Shown one piece after another: positions 1 to 7,157 of a stretch of 64,000 bases of DNA. The notes below the pieces were generated by a model, which was not told where the DNA came from, did no database searches, and saw only the letters and a list, made by a program, of their open reading frames with translations. This DNA comes from Pseudomonas aylmerensis (GTDB lineage Bacteria; Pseudomonadota; Gammaproteobacteria; Pseudomonadales; Pseudomonadaceae), in NCBI RefSeq assembly GCF_001702265.1, contig NZ_MAUE01000021.1:62001-126000 (forward strand). Reading direction: 5' to 3'. The position numbers were made by a program, and so were the translations under genes. Position 1 is the first letter of the stretch. Each line of letters opens with the position of its first letter.

Positions 1-1
1 A

Positions 2-562
2 CATCTCTGGCATCAACTGAACACCGAATCCGCAGAGGCGGCGTTGCTGCTGTTTTGCCCTGCGCCTACCCAGTCCCTGACGGACGAAGCCGCGTGGCGA
101 TTGCTCGGGCACCTGCTCCAGGGCCCCTTCTACCAACGTCTGCGGGTCGAGCTGCAGTTAGGCTACGCCGTGTTCAGCAGCGTCCGACAAATCAACGGGC
201 AAATCGGACTGCTGTTTGGCGTGCAATCCCCCAGCGTTTCACTTGAAGGGATCCTTGAGCACCTGCAGGCTTTCCTGGCGCAGTTGCCTGCGCTGATCGA
301 CAGCCGCCCGCTGGATAACCAGGCCCTGGCGCAACAATTCACGGTCCAGGCGCTGCCCATCGCCCACGCCGCCGAACTGCTCTGGCAGGCGTATTTGGCG
401 GGCCATCCGTCGGATTACCTCACGCGCCTCCAACAAGCGATCCAGGCCTGCACACGCGAAGACCTGCTGCACGCCGCCCGACAGCTCGAGGGTGCTGCAG
501 GCGGCTGGCGCTGCATCGCCAACGGCCCGCGCATCAACGATGCCTGGCAAGTGCCAGACTGA
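2..562 (+). CDS. pqqF: PqqF, C-terminal part (M16 zinc peptidase); 5' end outside window
   Basis: The frame is open from the first bases of the window and ends at a TGA, leaving about 186 C-terminal residues. PqqF is the M16-family metallopeptidase placed in front of pqqA in fluorescent pseudomonads; it is thought to cut the PqqA peptide after PqqE has cross-linked it. What is visible is the pattern of an M16 C-terminal domain (LLGHLLQGPFYQRLRVELQ followed by LGYAVFSSV). The catalytic zinc motif would lie upstream and cannot be checked here. The assignment rests mainly on position, 160 nt before pqqA on the same strand. The protein is probably cytoplasmic. Confidence 0.85.
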   Translation, partial: HLWHQLNTESAEAALLLFCPAPTQSLTDEAAWRLLGHLLQGPFYQRLRVELQLGYAVFSSVRQINGQIGLLFGVQSPSVSLEGILEHLQAFLAQLPALIDSRPLDNQALAQQFTVQALPIAHAAELLWQAYLAGHPSDYLTRLQQAIQACTREDLLHAARQLEGAAGGWRCIANGPRINDAWQVPD

Positions 563-721
563 TCATTGCCGCCCTTGCAAAAGGCTTTTGTTACCGAGAC
601 AGCGCTAACTTGAAAAGAATTGCGTAACATTCATACGCACACCTCTGAACATCTCCGACTGGAGGTGGACTATATGTATTACTTGGTAGTGAATGTCCCA
701 TCCCTTCGTAGGAGTAAGAAT

Positions 722-796
722 ATGACCTGGTCCAAACCTGCTTACACTGATCTGCGCATCGGTTTCGAAGTCACCATGTACTTCGCCAGCCGGTAA
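722..796 (+). CDS. pqqA: PqqA, 24-residue PQQ precursor peptide
   Basis: This short gene encodes 24 residues beginning [14 protein letters not shown]. PqqA is the ribosomal peptide from which PQQ is built: PqqE joins a Glu and a Tyr side chain, and the peptide is then cut. The required Glu-X3-Tyr is present as E16 and Y20 in [10 protein letters not shown]. An AGGAG at 710-714 supports the ATG at 722. A second in-frame ATG at 674 also has an excellent Shine-Dalgarno (GGAGG, 661-665) and would add 16 residues ([16 protein letters not shown]) with no stop between. The 24-residue form is the one known from the family, so I use it. A strong hairpin follows the gene. Confidence 0.95.
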   Translation: MTWSKPAYTDLRIGFEVTMYFASR

Positions 797-812
797 TCCG
801 CTGGGTAATACA

Positions 813-839
813 ACGCCTCGGTTCGCCCGGGGCGTTTTT
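813..839 (+). terminator. Hairpin plus T-run between pqqA and pqqB (attenuator/partial terminator)
   Basis: ACGCC (813-817) pairs with GGCGT (831-835); the stem continues inward to a TTCG loop and is followed by five T residues. It is a rho-independent terminator shape placed after pqqA but before pqqB. Such an element would make pqqA mRNA much more abundant than pqqB-E mRNA, which suits a peptide consumed stoichiometrically. The expression effect is inference. Confidence 0.75.
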
Positions 840-867
840 GTTTTGAGCTTTGCTTGATGGAGCGGCC

Positions 868-1779
868 ATGTTTGTCCAGATTCTAGGTTCCGCCGCCGGC
901 GGTGGCTTCCCGCAGTGGAACTGCAACTGCGTGAACTGCGCGGGTTTTCGTGACGGTAGCCTGCGGGCGCAGGCGCGCACCCAATCGTCCATCGCGATTT
1001 CCGACGACGGCGTGAACTGGGTGTTGTGCAATGCCTCGCCGGATATCCGCGCGCAACTCCAGGGCTTTGCGCCGATGCAACCCGGCCGCGCCCTGCGCGA
1101 CACCGGTATCAGCGCGATCATCCTGATGGACAGCCAGATCGACCACACCACCGGCCTGCTGAGCCTGCGCGAAGGTTGCCCACATCAGGTGTGGTGCACC
1201 GACATGGTCCATGAAGACCTGAGCACCGGCTTTCCGTTGTTCACCATGCTCACCCACTGGAACGGTGGCCTGGCCTGGAACCGTATCGAACTGGACGCCA
1301 GCTTCACCATCCCGGCCTGCCCCAACCTGCGCTTCACCCCGCTACCGTTGCGCAGCGCCGCGCCGCCTTATTCGCCGCACCGCTTCGATCCGCACCCAGG
1401 CGACAACATCGGCCTGATCGTCGAAGACCTGCGCACCGGCGGCAAACTGTTCTACGCCCCGGGCCTGGGCAAGGTCGACGCCGCCTTGCTGGAAATCATG
1501 GCTGGCAGCGATTGCCTGTTGGTGGACGGCACAATGTGGGATGACGACGAAATGCAGCGCCGTGGCGTCGGCACCCGCACCGGTCGCGAGATGGGGCACC
1601 TGGCACAAAACGGCCCCGGCGGCATGCTGGAGGTGCTGGAACAGCTGCCCAAACAGCGCAAGGTGCTGATCCATATCAACAACACCAACCCGATCCTCGA
1701 TGAAGACTCCCCCGAGCGTGCCGAGCTGGGGCGACGCAATGTCGAAGTGGCTTACGACGGCATGAGCATTGAATTGTAG
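868..1779 (+). CDS. pqqB: PqqB, metallo-beta-lactamase-fold PQQ biosynthesis hydroxylase
   Basis: The product is 303 residues, the usual family length. PqqB has a metallo-beta-lactamase fold and is thought to hydroxylate the cross-linked Glu-Tyr intermediate before ring closure by PqqC. Visible features are the N-terminal [18 protein letters not shown], the cysteine cluster C19-N-C21-V-N-C24 that binds structural zinc, and the degenerate metal motif [11 protein letters not shown] (D92, H93). The start is the ATG at 868, preceded by GGAG; a longer frame reaching 850 would add residues absent from the family. The stop overlaps the Shine-Dalgarno of pqqC, so the two are translated as one operon. 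Confidence 0.96.
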   Translation: MFVQILGSAAGGGFPQWNCNCVNCAGFRDGSLRAQARTQSSIAISDDGVNWVLCNASPDIRAQLQGFAPMQPGRALRDTGISAIILMDSQIDHTTGLLSLREGCPHQVWCTDMVHEDLSTGFPLFTMLTHWNGGLAWNRIELDASFTIPACPNLRFTPLPLRSAAPPYSPHRFDPHPGDNIGLIVEDLRTGGKLFYAPGLGKVDAALLEIMAGSDCLLVDGTMWDDDEMQRRGVGTRTGREMGHLAQNGPGGMLEVLEQLPKQRKVLIHINNTNPILDEDSPERAELGRRNVEVAYDGMSIEL

Positions 1780-1790
1780 GAGTGATCGAA

Positions 1791-2543
1791 ATGACTGACA
1801 CACCGCTGACCACAGCCGAATTCGAAGCCGCGTTGCGCGCCAAAGGCGCCTTCTATCACATCCATCACCCCTACCATGTGGCGATGTACGAAGGCCGCGC
1901 CACCCGCGAGCAGATCCAGGGTTGGGTCGCCAACCGCTTCTACTATCAGGTGAACATTCCGTTGAAAGACGCCGCGATCCTGGCCAACTGCCCGGACCGC
2001 GAGATCCGCCGCGAGTGGATCCAGCGCTTGCTCGACCACGACGGCGCGCCCGGCGAAGACGGCGGCATCGAAGCCTGGCTGCGCCTGGGCCAAGCCGTCG
2101 GCCTTGACCCGGACCAACTGCGCTCCCAAGAGTTGGTGCTGCCCGGCGTACGGTTTGCGGTGGATGCCTACGTCAACTTTGCGCGCCGCGCCAGTTGGCA
2201 GGAAGCCGCCAGCAGCTCGCTGACCGAACTGTTCGCGCCGCAGATCCACCAATCGCGCCTCGACAGCTGGCCGCAGCATTACCCATGGATAGACCCCGCC
2301 GGCTATGAGTACTTCCGCACCCGCCTCGGGCAGGCTCGGCGTGATGTCGAGCATGGCCTGGCGATCACGCTGCAGCACTACACCACCCGCGAAGGCCAGG
2401 AACGCATGCTGGAAATTCTCCAGTTCAAACTCGACATTCTGTGGAGCATGCTGGATGCCATGAGCATGGCCTATGAATTGAAACGCCCGCCGTATCACAG
2501 CGTGACCGAGCAGCGGGTCTGGCATAAAGGGATCACCCTATGA
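1791..2543 (+). CDS. pqqC: PqqC, pyrroloquinoline-quinone synthase
   Basis: This 250-residue protein catalyses the final step of PQQ synthesis: cofactor-free ring closure and eight-electron oxidation using molecular oxygen. It belongs to the TENA/THI-4 helical fold. The N-terminal [15 protein letters not shown] (His-rich active-site segment near residues 21-35) is typical. I chose the ATG at 1791, which has AGGAG about nine bases upstream, rather than the GTG at 1782. The end overlaps pqqD by four bases (ATGA), showing translational coupling. It acts in the cytoplasm. Confidence 0.97.
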   Translation: MTDTPLTTAEFEAALRAKGAFYHIHHPYHVAMYEGRATREQIQGWVANRFYYQVNIPLKDAAILANCPDREIRREWIQRLLDHDGAPGEDGGIEAWLRLGQAVGLDPDQLRSQELVLPGVRFAVDAYVNFARRASWQEAASSSLTELFAPQIHQSRLDSWPQHYPWIDPAGYEYFRTRLGQARRDVEHGLAITLQHYTTREGQERMLEILQFKLDILWSMLDAMSMAYELKRPPYHSVTEQRVWHKGITL

Positions 2544-2815
2544 GCTTCGATCGCAGCAGAAAACCGACCTGGCGCCAGGGCTATCGCTACCAGTATGAAC
2601 CGGCGCAGAAAGGCCATGTGTTGCTCTATCCCGAGGGCATGATCAAGCTCAACGACAGCGCCGCGCTGATCGGTGGCCTGATCGACGGCGATCGCGATGT
2701 CGCCGCGATCATTACCGAACTTGAGCGGCAATTCCCCGGCGTACCGGAGCTGGGTGAAGACATCGAGCAGTTCATGGAGGTCGCCCGTGTTGAGCACTGG
2801 ATCACCCTTGCCTGA
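2540..2815 (+). CDS. pqqD: PqqD, peptide chaperone for PqqA
   Basis: The 91-residue product has the winged-helix fold known as a RiPP recognition element. PqqD binds PqqA and presents it to the radical SAM enzyme PqqE. Sequence signs are the opening [19 protein letters not shown] and the central [20 protein letters not shown], both characteristic of PqqD. It starts within the pqqC stop codon (ATGA) and its 3' end overlaps the first 29 bases of pqqE in another frame, so C, D and E are tightly coupled. Confidence 0.96.
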   Translation: MSFDRSRKPTWRQGYRYQYEPAQKGHVLLYPEGMIKLNDSAALIGGLIDGDRDVAAIITELERQFPGVPELGEDIEQFMEVARVEHWITLA

Positions 2816-3938
2816 CAAGCCGCCCATTGGCTTGCCATTATGGCTGCTGGCCGAGCTGACTTACCGCTGCCCGTTGCAGTGCCCATATTGCTCCAACCCA
2901 CTGGATTTCGCCGAGCAGGGCAAGGAGCTGAGTACCGAACAGTGGTTCAAGGTATTTCGCGAGGCGCGTGAGATGGGGGCCGCGCAGCTGGGCTTTTCCG
3001 GCGGCGAGCCGTTGGTGCGCCAGGACCTCGCCGAGTTGATTGCGGAAGCACGCAGGCTGGGCTTCTACACCAACCTGATTACCTCCGGCATTGGCCTCAC
3101 CGAGCAGAAGATCAGCGACTTCAAGAAGGCCGGCCTGGACCATATCCAGATCAGCTTCCAGGCCAGCGACGAACAGGTGAACAACCTGCTGGCCGGTTCG
3201 AAAAAAGCCTTCGCGCAAAAACTCGAAATGGCCCGCGCGGTCAAGGCGCACGGCTACCCGATGGTGCTGAACTTCGTCACCCATCGGCACAACATCGACA
3301 AGATCGACCGCATCATCGAGCTGTGCATTGCGCTGGAGGCGGACTTCGTCGAGCTCGCCACCTGCCAGTTCTATGGCTGGGCGCAACTCAATCGTGTGGG
3401 CTTGTTGCCGACCCGCGAGCAACTGGTGCGCGCCGAACGCATCACCAACGAATACCGCGCCAAACTGGAAGCCGAAGGCCACCCGTGCAAGCTGATATTC
3501 GTGACGCCGGATTACTACGAGGAACGCCCGAAAGCCTGCATGAACGGCTGGGGCAGCATCTTCCTGACCGTGACACCGGACGGCACTGCCCTGCCCTGTC
3601 ACGGTGCCCGACAGATGCCGGTGCAATTTCCGAATGTGCGTGACCACAGCATGCAGCACATCTGGTACGACTCGTTCGGCTTCAACCGCTTTCGCGGCTA
3701 CGACTGGATGCCCGAGCCGTGCCGCTCATGCGACGAAAAAGAGAAGGACTTCGGTGGCTGCCGCTGCCAGGCCTTCATGCTCACGGGGGATGCGAGCAAC
3801 GCCGACCCGGTGTGCAGCAAGTCCGAGCAGCACGGCATCATCCTGCAAGCGCGGGAAGAAGCCGAGCATGCCACCCAGACCATCGAGCAACTGGCCTTTC
3901 GCAATGAGCGCAACTCAAGGCTCATCGCAAAAGGCTGA
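2787..3938 (+). CDS. pqqE: PqqE, radical SAM peptide cross-linking enzyme
   Basis: PqqE uses S-adenosylmethionine and iron-sulfur clusters to form the carbon-carbon bond between Glu16 and Tyr20 of PqqA. The radical SAM motif is CPLQCPYC (C28, C32, C35). The C-terminal third carries the cysteines of a SPASM auxiliary-cluster domain ([10 protein letters not shown], then PCH, then [16 protein letters not shown]). The product is 383 residues from a GTG at 2787, chosen because GGAGG lies six bases upstream and the next residues run into the conserved [20 protein letters not shown]. It overlaps pqqD and ends the cluster here; no pqqG-like gene or peptidase follows. Confidence 0.96.
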   Translation: MLSTGSPLPDKPPIGLPLWLLAELTYRCPLQCPYCSNPLDFAEQGKELSTEQWFKVFREAREMGAAQLGFSGGEPLVRQDLAELIAEARRLGFYTNLITSGIGLTEQKISDFKKAGLDHIQISFQASDEQVNNLLAGSKKAFAQKLEMARAVKAHGYPMVLNFVTHRHNIDKIDRIIELCIALEADFVELATCQFYGWAQLNRVGLLPTREQLVRAERITNEYRAKLEAEGHPCKLIFVTPDYYEERPKACMNGWGSIFLTVTPDGTALPCHGARQMPVQFPNVRDHSMQHIWYDSFGFNRFRGYDWMPEPCRSCDEKEKDFGGCRCQAFMLTGDASNADPVCSKSEQHGIILQAREEAEHATQTIEQLAFRNERNSRLIAKG

Positions 3939-3943
3939 CGGCC

Positions 3944-4102
3944 TCAACGCTTGGCGATGATGTACACCGCGTGCACAATGCCGGGAATGTAGCCGCACAG
4001 GGTCAGCAGGATGTTCAACCAGAACGCGCCGGCGAAACCTACCTGCAGGAACACACCCAGTGGCGGCAACAGAATGGCGATGATGATACGAATGAAATCC
4101 AT
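3944..4102 (-). CDS. Pmp3/YqaE-family small membrane proteolipid
   Basis: A 52-residue gene on the minus strand, starting at an ATG with GGAG eight bases upstream. The product is almost entirely two hydrophobic helices (DFIRIIIAILLPPLGVFLQV, then FWLNILLTLCGYIPGIVHA), the signature of the Pmp3/UPF0057 family, small membrane proteolipids linked to salt and membrane stress in other organisms. It is convergent with pqqE, with only five bases between the two stop codons. It is too short for ordinary length filters, but the family pattern is clear. Confidence 0.88.
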   Translation of the reverse strand: MDFIRIIIAILLPPLGVFLQVGFAGAFWLNILLTLCGYIPGIVHAVYIIAKR

Positions 4103-4198
4103 GGGATCAGCTCCAGAAAATCGGCTCGTGTGAGCCGTCTAGCTAATCGACCTTGGGCGTTCGTGAGGGTTCAGTGGGATCTGGCACTGGGCCATCCT

Positions 4199-4414
4199 TC
4201 AGGTCAGGATCTGCAACCCGTGTTTTCGCACGATGCTCAGCAGCTTGAGCGCCATGCCGCTGGGCTGTTTCTCGCCGGACTCCCATTTTTTCACCGTGGA
4301 GGCGCTGGTGTTCAGGTAGCGGGCGAAAACTGGTTGGCTCACATGACTGCTTTCACGAAGCTGCTTGATGAGTGCCCGGTCGGCATTCCTTGCCGACGTC
4401 CGCTAAAAAGCCAT
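4199..4414 (-). pseudogene. Broken HTH antitoxin-like DNA-binding protein (HigA/XRE type)
   Basis: Read on the minus strand, this frame gives a 72-codon XRE/HigA-type helix-turn-helix protein (VSQPVFARYLNTSASTVKKW followed by ESGEKQPSGMALKLL). Codon 4 is a TAG stop, so the ATG at 4414 gives only MAF before termination. The next possible start (a GTG) would cut the HTH in half. The domain pattern resembles type II antitoxins that sit beside a RelE/HigB-type toxin, but no toxin frame is present on either side. It is most likely a decaying remnant. A sequencing error at the TAG is the main alternative. Confidence 0.65.
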
Positions 4415-4463
4415 TGTTTTCACTGACGCTCAATCAACCTTTTCAATCCAAAAATTTCACCGA

Positions 4464-4503
4464 CAAAAAAACGCCCCCAGCCAAAAGAATCAGGCTGGAG
4501 GCG
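4464..4503 (-). terminator. Rho-independent terminator of the aminotransferase gene
   Basis: The 11-bp arms CGCCCCCAGCC (4472-4482) and GGCTGGAGGCG (4493-4503) form a strong stem with one mismatch. On the minus strand it is followed by a run of T residues (A-run at 4464-4471 on the plus strand). It lies 36 nt beyond the aminotransferase stop codon. Confidence 0.9.
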
Positions 4504-4538
4504 CCGCGTATGCCGCGAGACGGTTCGAGAATCAGGAT

Positions 4539-5807
4539 TTAAACGACGATGCCCTTGCGGCATTGCAGTTGGGCTGTGCGCACGCGGGAGAAGGCACGGG
4601 CCAGGCGCAGGAGCATTTCGTCGATGTTGCTCTTGCTCACCGTCAGGGCCGGGGTGAAACGCAGGCAGTTGGGTTGTGGCGCGTTTAGGATCAGGCCTTC
4701 ATGCAGTGCGGCTTTTACCACTGCATCCGCAGAATCATCCGACAAGGTCAGTCCCCAGATCAGGCCGTGGCCACGCAGTTGGCCATGGTCGTAGCGATAA
4801 GCCAGGCGGGCAAGGCCTTCGCCCAGGTAGCAACCCGACCCACGCACCTGTTCAAGAAAACCGTGCCCCAGCACCGTATCGAGTACCGCCAGCCCGGCCG
4901 AGGCCATCAGCGCATTGCCATGATGGGTGCCTTCCAGCTCGCCCGCCGCAAAGCAACAGGCTTTGCCACGCGCCAATAGTGCCGCCAACGGGACGCCGCC
5001 GCCCAGGCCTTTGCCGAGGGTGAGAATGTCGGCGCGCACGCCGTACTGCTGTTCGGCGAGCAAGGCGCCGCAACGGCCGAGGCCGGTCTGGACTTCATCG
5101 AGGATCAGCAGGATCCCCAGTTCCCGGCACAGGCGCTCGACGCCTTTGAGGTAGTGCTCGGTCGCAGGGATCACGCCGGCTCCGCTCTGGATCGGTTCCA
5201 GCATGATCGCGACGGTTTGCGCATCGACGGCGGCATGCAGCGCCGGCAGATCGTTAAAGGGCACATGGCTGAAGCCCGGCAGTTGCGGTTCAAAGCGGTT
5301 TTCACCGGCGTTCGACGAGGCAGCCATCGCGGCAAAACTGCGGCCATGGCAACCGCTGCTGGCGCTGATGATGCGGTAGGCGCCACCCCGGTGCAGTTGG
5401 CCCCATTTGCGCGCCAGCTTGATCGCCGCTTCGCAGGCCTCCGCGCCGCTGTTGAGCAGGTACGCCTGGTCGCTGCCGGTGCGGTGGCACAGGCGGTCGA
5501 CAAGGTTGAGTTGGGCACGGTTATGCAAGCCGATACCGGGATTGATCAGTGCCTGGGTCTGGTCGGCCAAGGCTTTGATCAGCACCTGCGGGCTGTGGCC
5601 GAGGCTGTTGGCGGCATTGCCCTGGCTGAAATCCAGGTAGGCCCGGTCGTCGCTGTCCCACAGCCATGAGCCCTGGCCGCGTACGAAGACCTGGGCAGGC
5701 CGCGCGACGGTGGGCATCAGGCAGTCACTGGACAGGTCGTGGTGGGAGGCGTCCTCGATCAGGTCGTCGAGACTCGGCACAGGGCGGCGCATATTGAACA
5801 GGTTCAC
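4539..5807 (-). CDS. Class III PLP aminotransferase (acetylornithine aminotransferase-like; PqqI candidate)
   Basis: A 422-residue fold-type I aminotransferase. PLP-site features are LLNSGAEACEAAIKLARKWG, the DEVQTG motif (D237) and the Schiff-base lysine K266 in LTLGKGLGGG. Substrate specificity cannot be read from sequence; similarity is to ArgD/AruC-type omega-aminotransferases. The GTG at 5807 has a GGGGGTG upstream, although an ATG at 5792 is possible. It diverges from a LysR regulator with a T-N11-A box between them and ends at a strong terminator. From memory, an aminotransferase (PqqI) and a LysR protein (PqqH) accompany the pqq genes of P. fluorescens B16, and this pair is a candidate equivalent. 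Confidence 0.85.
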   Translation of the reverse strand: MNLFNMRRPVPSLDDLIEDASHHDLSSDCLMPTVARPAQVFVRGQGSWLWDSDDRAYLDFSQGNAANSLGHSPQVLIKALADQTQALINPGIGLHNRAQLNLVDRLCHRTGSDQAYLLNSGAEACEAAIKLARKWGQLHRGGAYRIISASSGCHGRSFAAMAASSNAGENRFEPQLPGFSHVPFNDLPALHAAVDAQTVAIMLEPIQSGAGVIPATEHYLKGVERLCRELGILLILDEVQTGLGRCGALLAEQQYGVRADILTLGKGLGGGVPLAALLARGKACCFAAGELEGTHHGNALMASAGLAVLDTVLGHGFLEQVRGSGCYLGEGLARLAYRYDHGQLRGHGLIWGLTLSDDSADAVVKAALHEGLILNAPQPNCLRFTPALTVSKSNIDEMLLRLARAFSRVRTAQLQCRKGIVV

Positions 5808-5881
5808 ACTTCACCCCCGATGGCAAGCACACCATGGTGGGTCACCCCTGCACTCACGACCTTGAGGTTTTTTGCGTTGCC

Positions 5882-5902
5882 TATGTAAATACCATCAACA
5901 TA
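5882..5902. promoter_or_regulatory. LysR-type operator (T-N11-A box)
   Basis: TATGT (5882-5886) and ACATA (5898-5902) form a perfect inverted repeat separated by 11 bases, the classical binding site of LysR regulators. It lies between the divergent aminotransferase and LysR genes, 80 bases before the first and 115 before the second. Confidence 0.65.
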
Positions 5903-6016
5903 AACACTGTTCATTGCCCGATCCGGCCCTGTAAGCCCTGCGAATAGGCGCTAGACTAGGCGTCTCGGGGGCCAACGGCCATTTCGATTTTCCAGCTTTT
6001 TCGATAAGAAAGACTT

Positions 6017-6916
6017 ATGGATTTCAAGCAACTGCGTTATTTCGTCGCGGTGTATGAAGAAGGCCACGTAGGCCGCGCGGCTGAACGCCTGTCGATCTCA
6101 CAACCGGCGTTGTCGCAACAGATTCGCCAGCTGGAGCAGAACCTCGATGTGAGCCTGTTCGAGCGCAGCAGCAAGCGCCTGCTGCCGACCCTCGCCGCCC
6201 ACACCCTGTACAACCACGCCCTGCCGCTGATCGATGGCATGCAGCAGGCCGTCGAAGCCTTGCGCAACTTCAAGGGCCAGGCCATGCGCACCTTGGCCAT
6301 CGGCGTGCTGCAAACCGTGCACACCAGCCTGGTCCCGCAAATGCTTGAGCGCGTGCGCAAGGCCCAGCCGCACCTTGTGGTGCAGATCTACGAATTGACC
6401 GGGCTGGAGATCGAGCGCCGCCTGCTCAACGGATCGCTGGACATCGGCATCAGCTACCTGCCGCCGCGCCAGCCAGGCCTGCACGGCGTGCTGCTGTATG
6501 AAGATGAGTTGAAGGTCGTCATCCCTGAAGACCACCCCTTGCGGGAGTTCAAGAAAGTCTCGCTGAAACAGGCGGCCGAGTTGCCGATGTTGCTGCTGGG
6601 GGAAGAATTCCAGGTGCGGCAGATCTGGCAGGGCCAGTTGTCCAACCTCGGGCGCCGGCCGCAGGTGCAGGCCGAACTGAATACCATGGTGGGAATTCTC
6701 GACAGCCTGCCACATACCAAGCTGGCCACCGTGCTACCGGGGCGCTCGCAGGACGAGCACAACAGCAAGGCATTGCTGTGGAAACCCTTGAGTGAACCCA
6801 GGGTGCCATTGAAGGTAGGTTTGGTGTGCCGCGATGTGCAGCGCCAGCAGGCGACGGTGGCATTGCTGCGCACGCTGCTGGAAGACGTGATGAACGCCCC
6901 GCCGGTACAGCCGTGA
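6017..6916 (+). CDS. LysR-family transcriptional regulator
   Basis: A 299-residue regulator with the standard LysR layout. The N-terminal winged HTH spans about residues 1-60 (MDFKQLRYFVAVYEEGHVGR, AAERLSISQPALSQQIRQLE). The effector-binding domain spans about 90-295, with the usual GVLQTVHTSLVPQMLERVRK opening. It resembles CynR/CysB-type regulators of small metabolites. It is divergent from the class III aminotransferase and shares a T-N11-A operator with it, so that gene is the probable target, together with its own promoter. It may correspond to the LysR gene reported near pqq in P. fluorescens. The effector is unknown. Confidence 0.9.
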   Translation: MDFKQLRYFVAVYEEGHVGRAAERLSISQPALSQQIRQLEQNLDVSLFERSSKRLLPTLAAHTLYNHALPLIDGMQQAVEALRNFKGQAMRTLAIGVLQTVHTSLVPQMLERVRKAQPHLVVQIYELTGLEIERRLLNGSLDIGISYLPPRQPGLHGVLLYEDELKVVIPEDHPLREFKKVSLKQAAELPMLLLGEEFQVRQIWQGQLSNLGRRPQVQAELNTMVGILDSLPHTKLATVLPGRSQDEHNSKALLWKPLSEPRVPLKVGLVCRDVQRQQATVALLRTLLEDVMNAPPVQP

Positions 6917-6950
6917 AGTGGGCGGTCCGGACTTTTTCGCGGGCAAAAGA

Positions 6951-6973
6951 AAACCCCGCCGAAGCGGGGCTTT
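6951..6973. terminator. Bidirectional hairpin terminator after the LysR gene
   Basis: CCCCGC (6954-6959) pairs with GCGGGG (6964-6969) around a CGAA loop. A-rich and T-rich flanks serve both strands; the minus-strand side (TTTTCTTTTG) is the stronger and would stop transcripts leaving the acyl-CoA dehydrogenase gene at 7158. Confidence 0.75.
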
Positions 6974-7157
6974 GCAGACTGTTTCCCTGACATCCATTTC
7001 ACTCCGCCGTCCTGGCAGAATCCTACGTGTCCGTGTTGTTGCTTTGCGCTTCCTGCGCGACGTCCATGTGAAGTAGATTATCCGTGGATCCAATTTGGCG
7101 ATAGAGGACGAATAGCAGTACGTCATGTAAGAGAATGCTTACACGACCTCCACGCCG

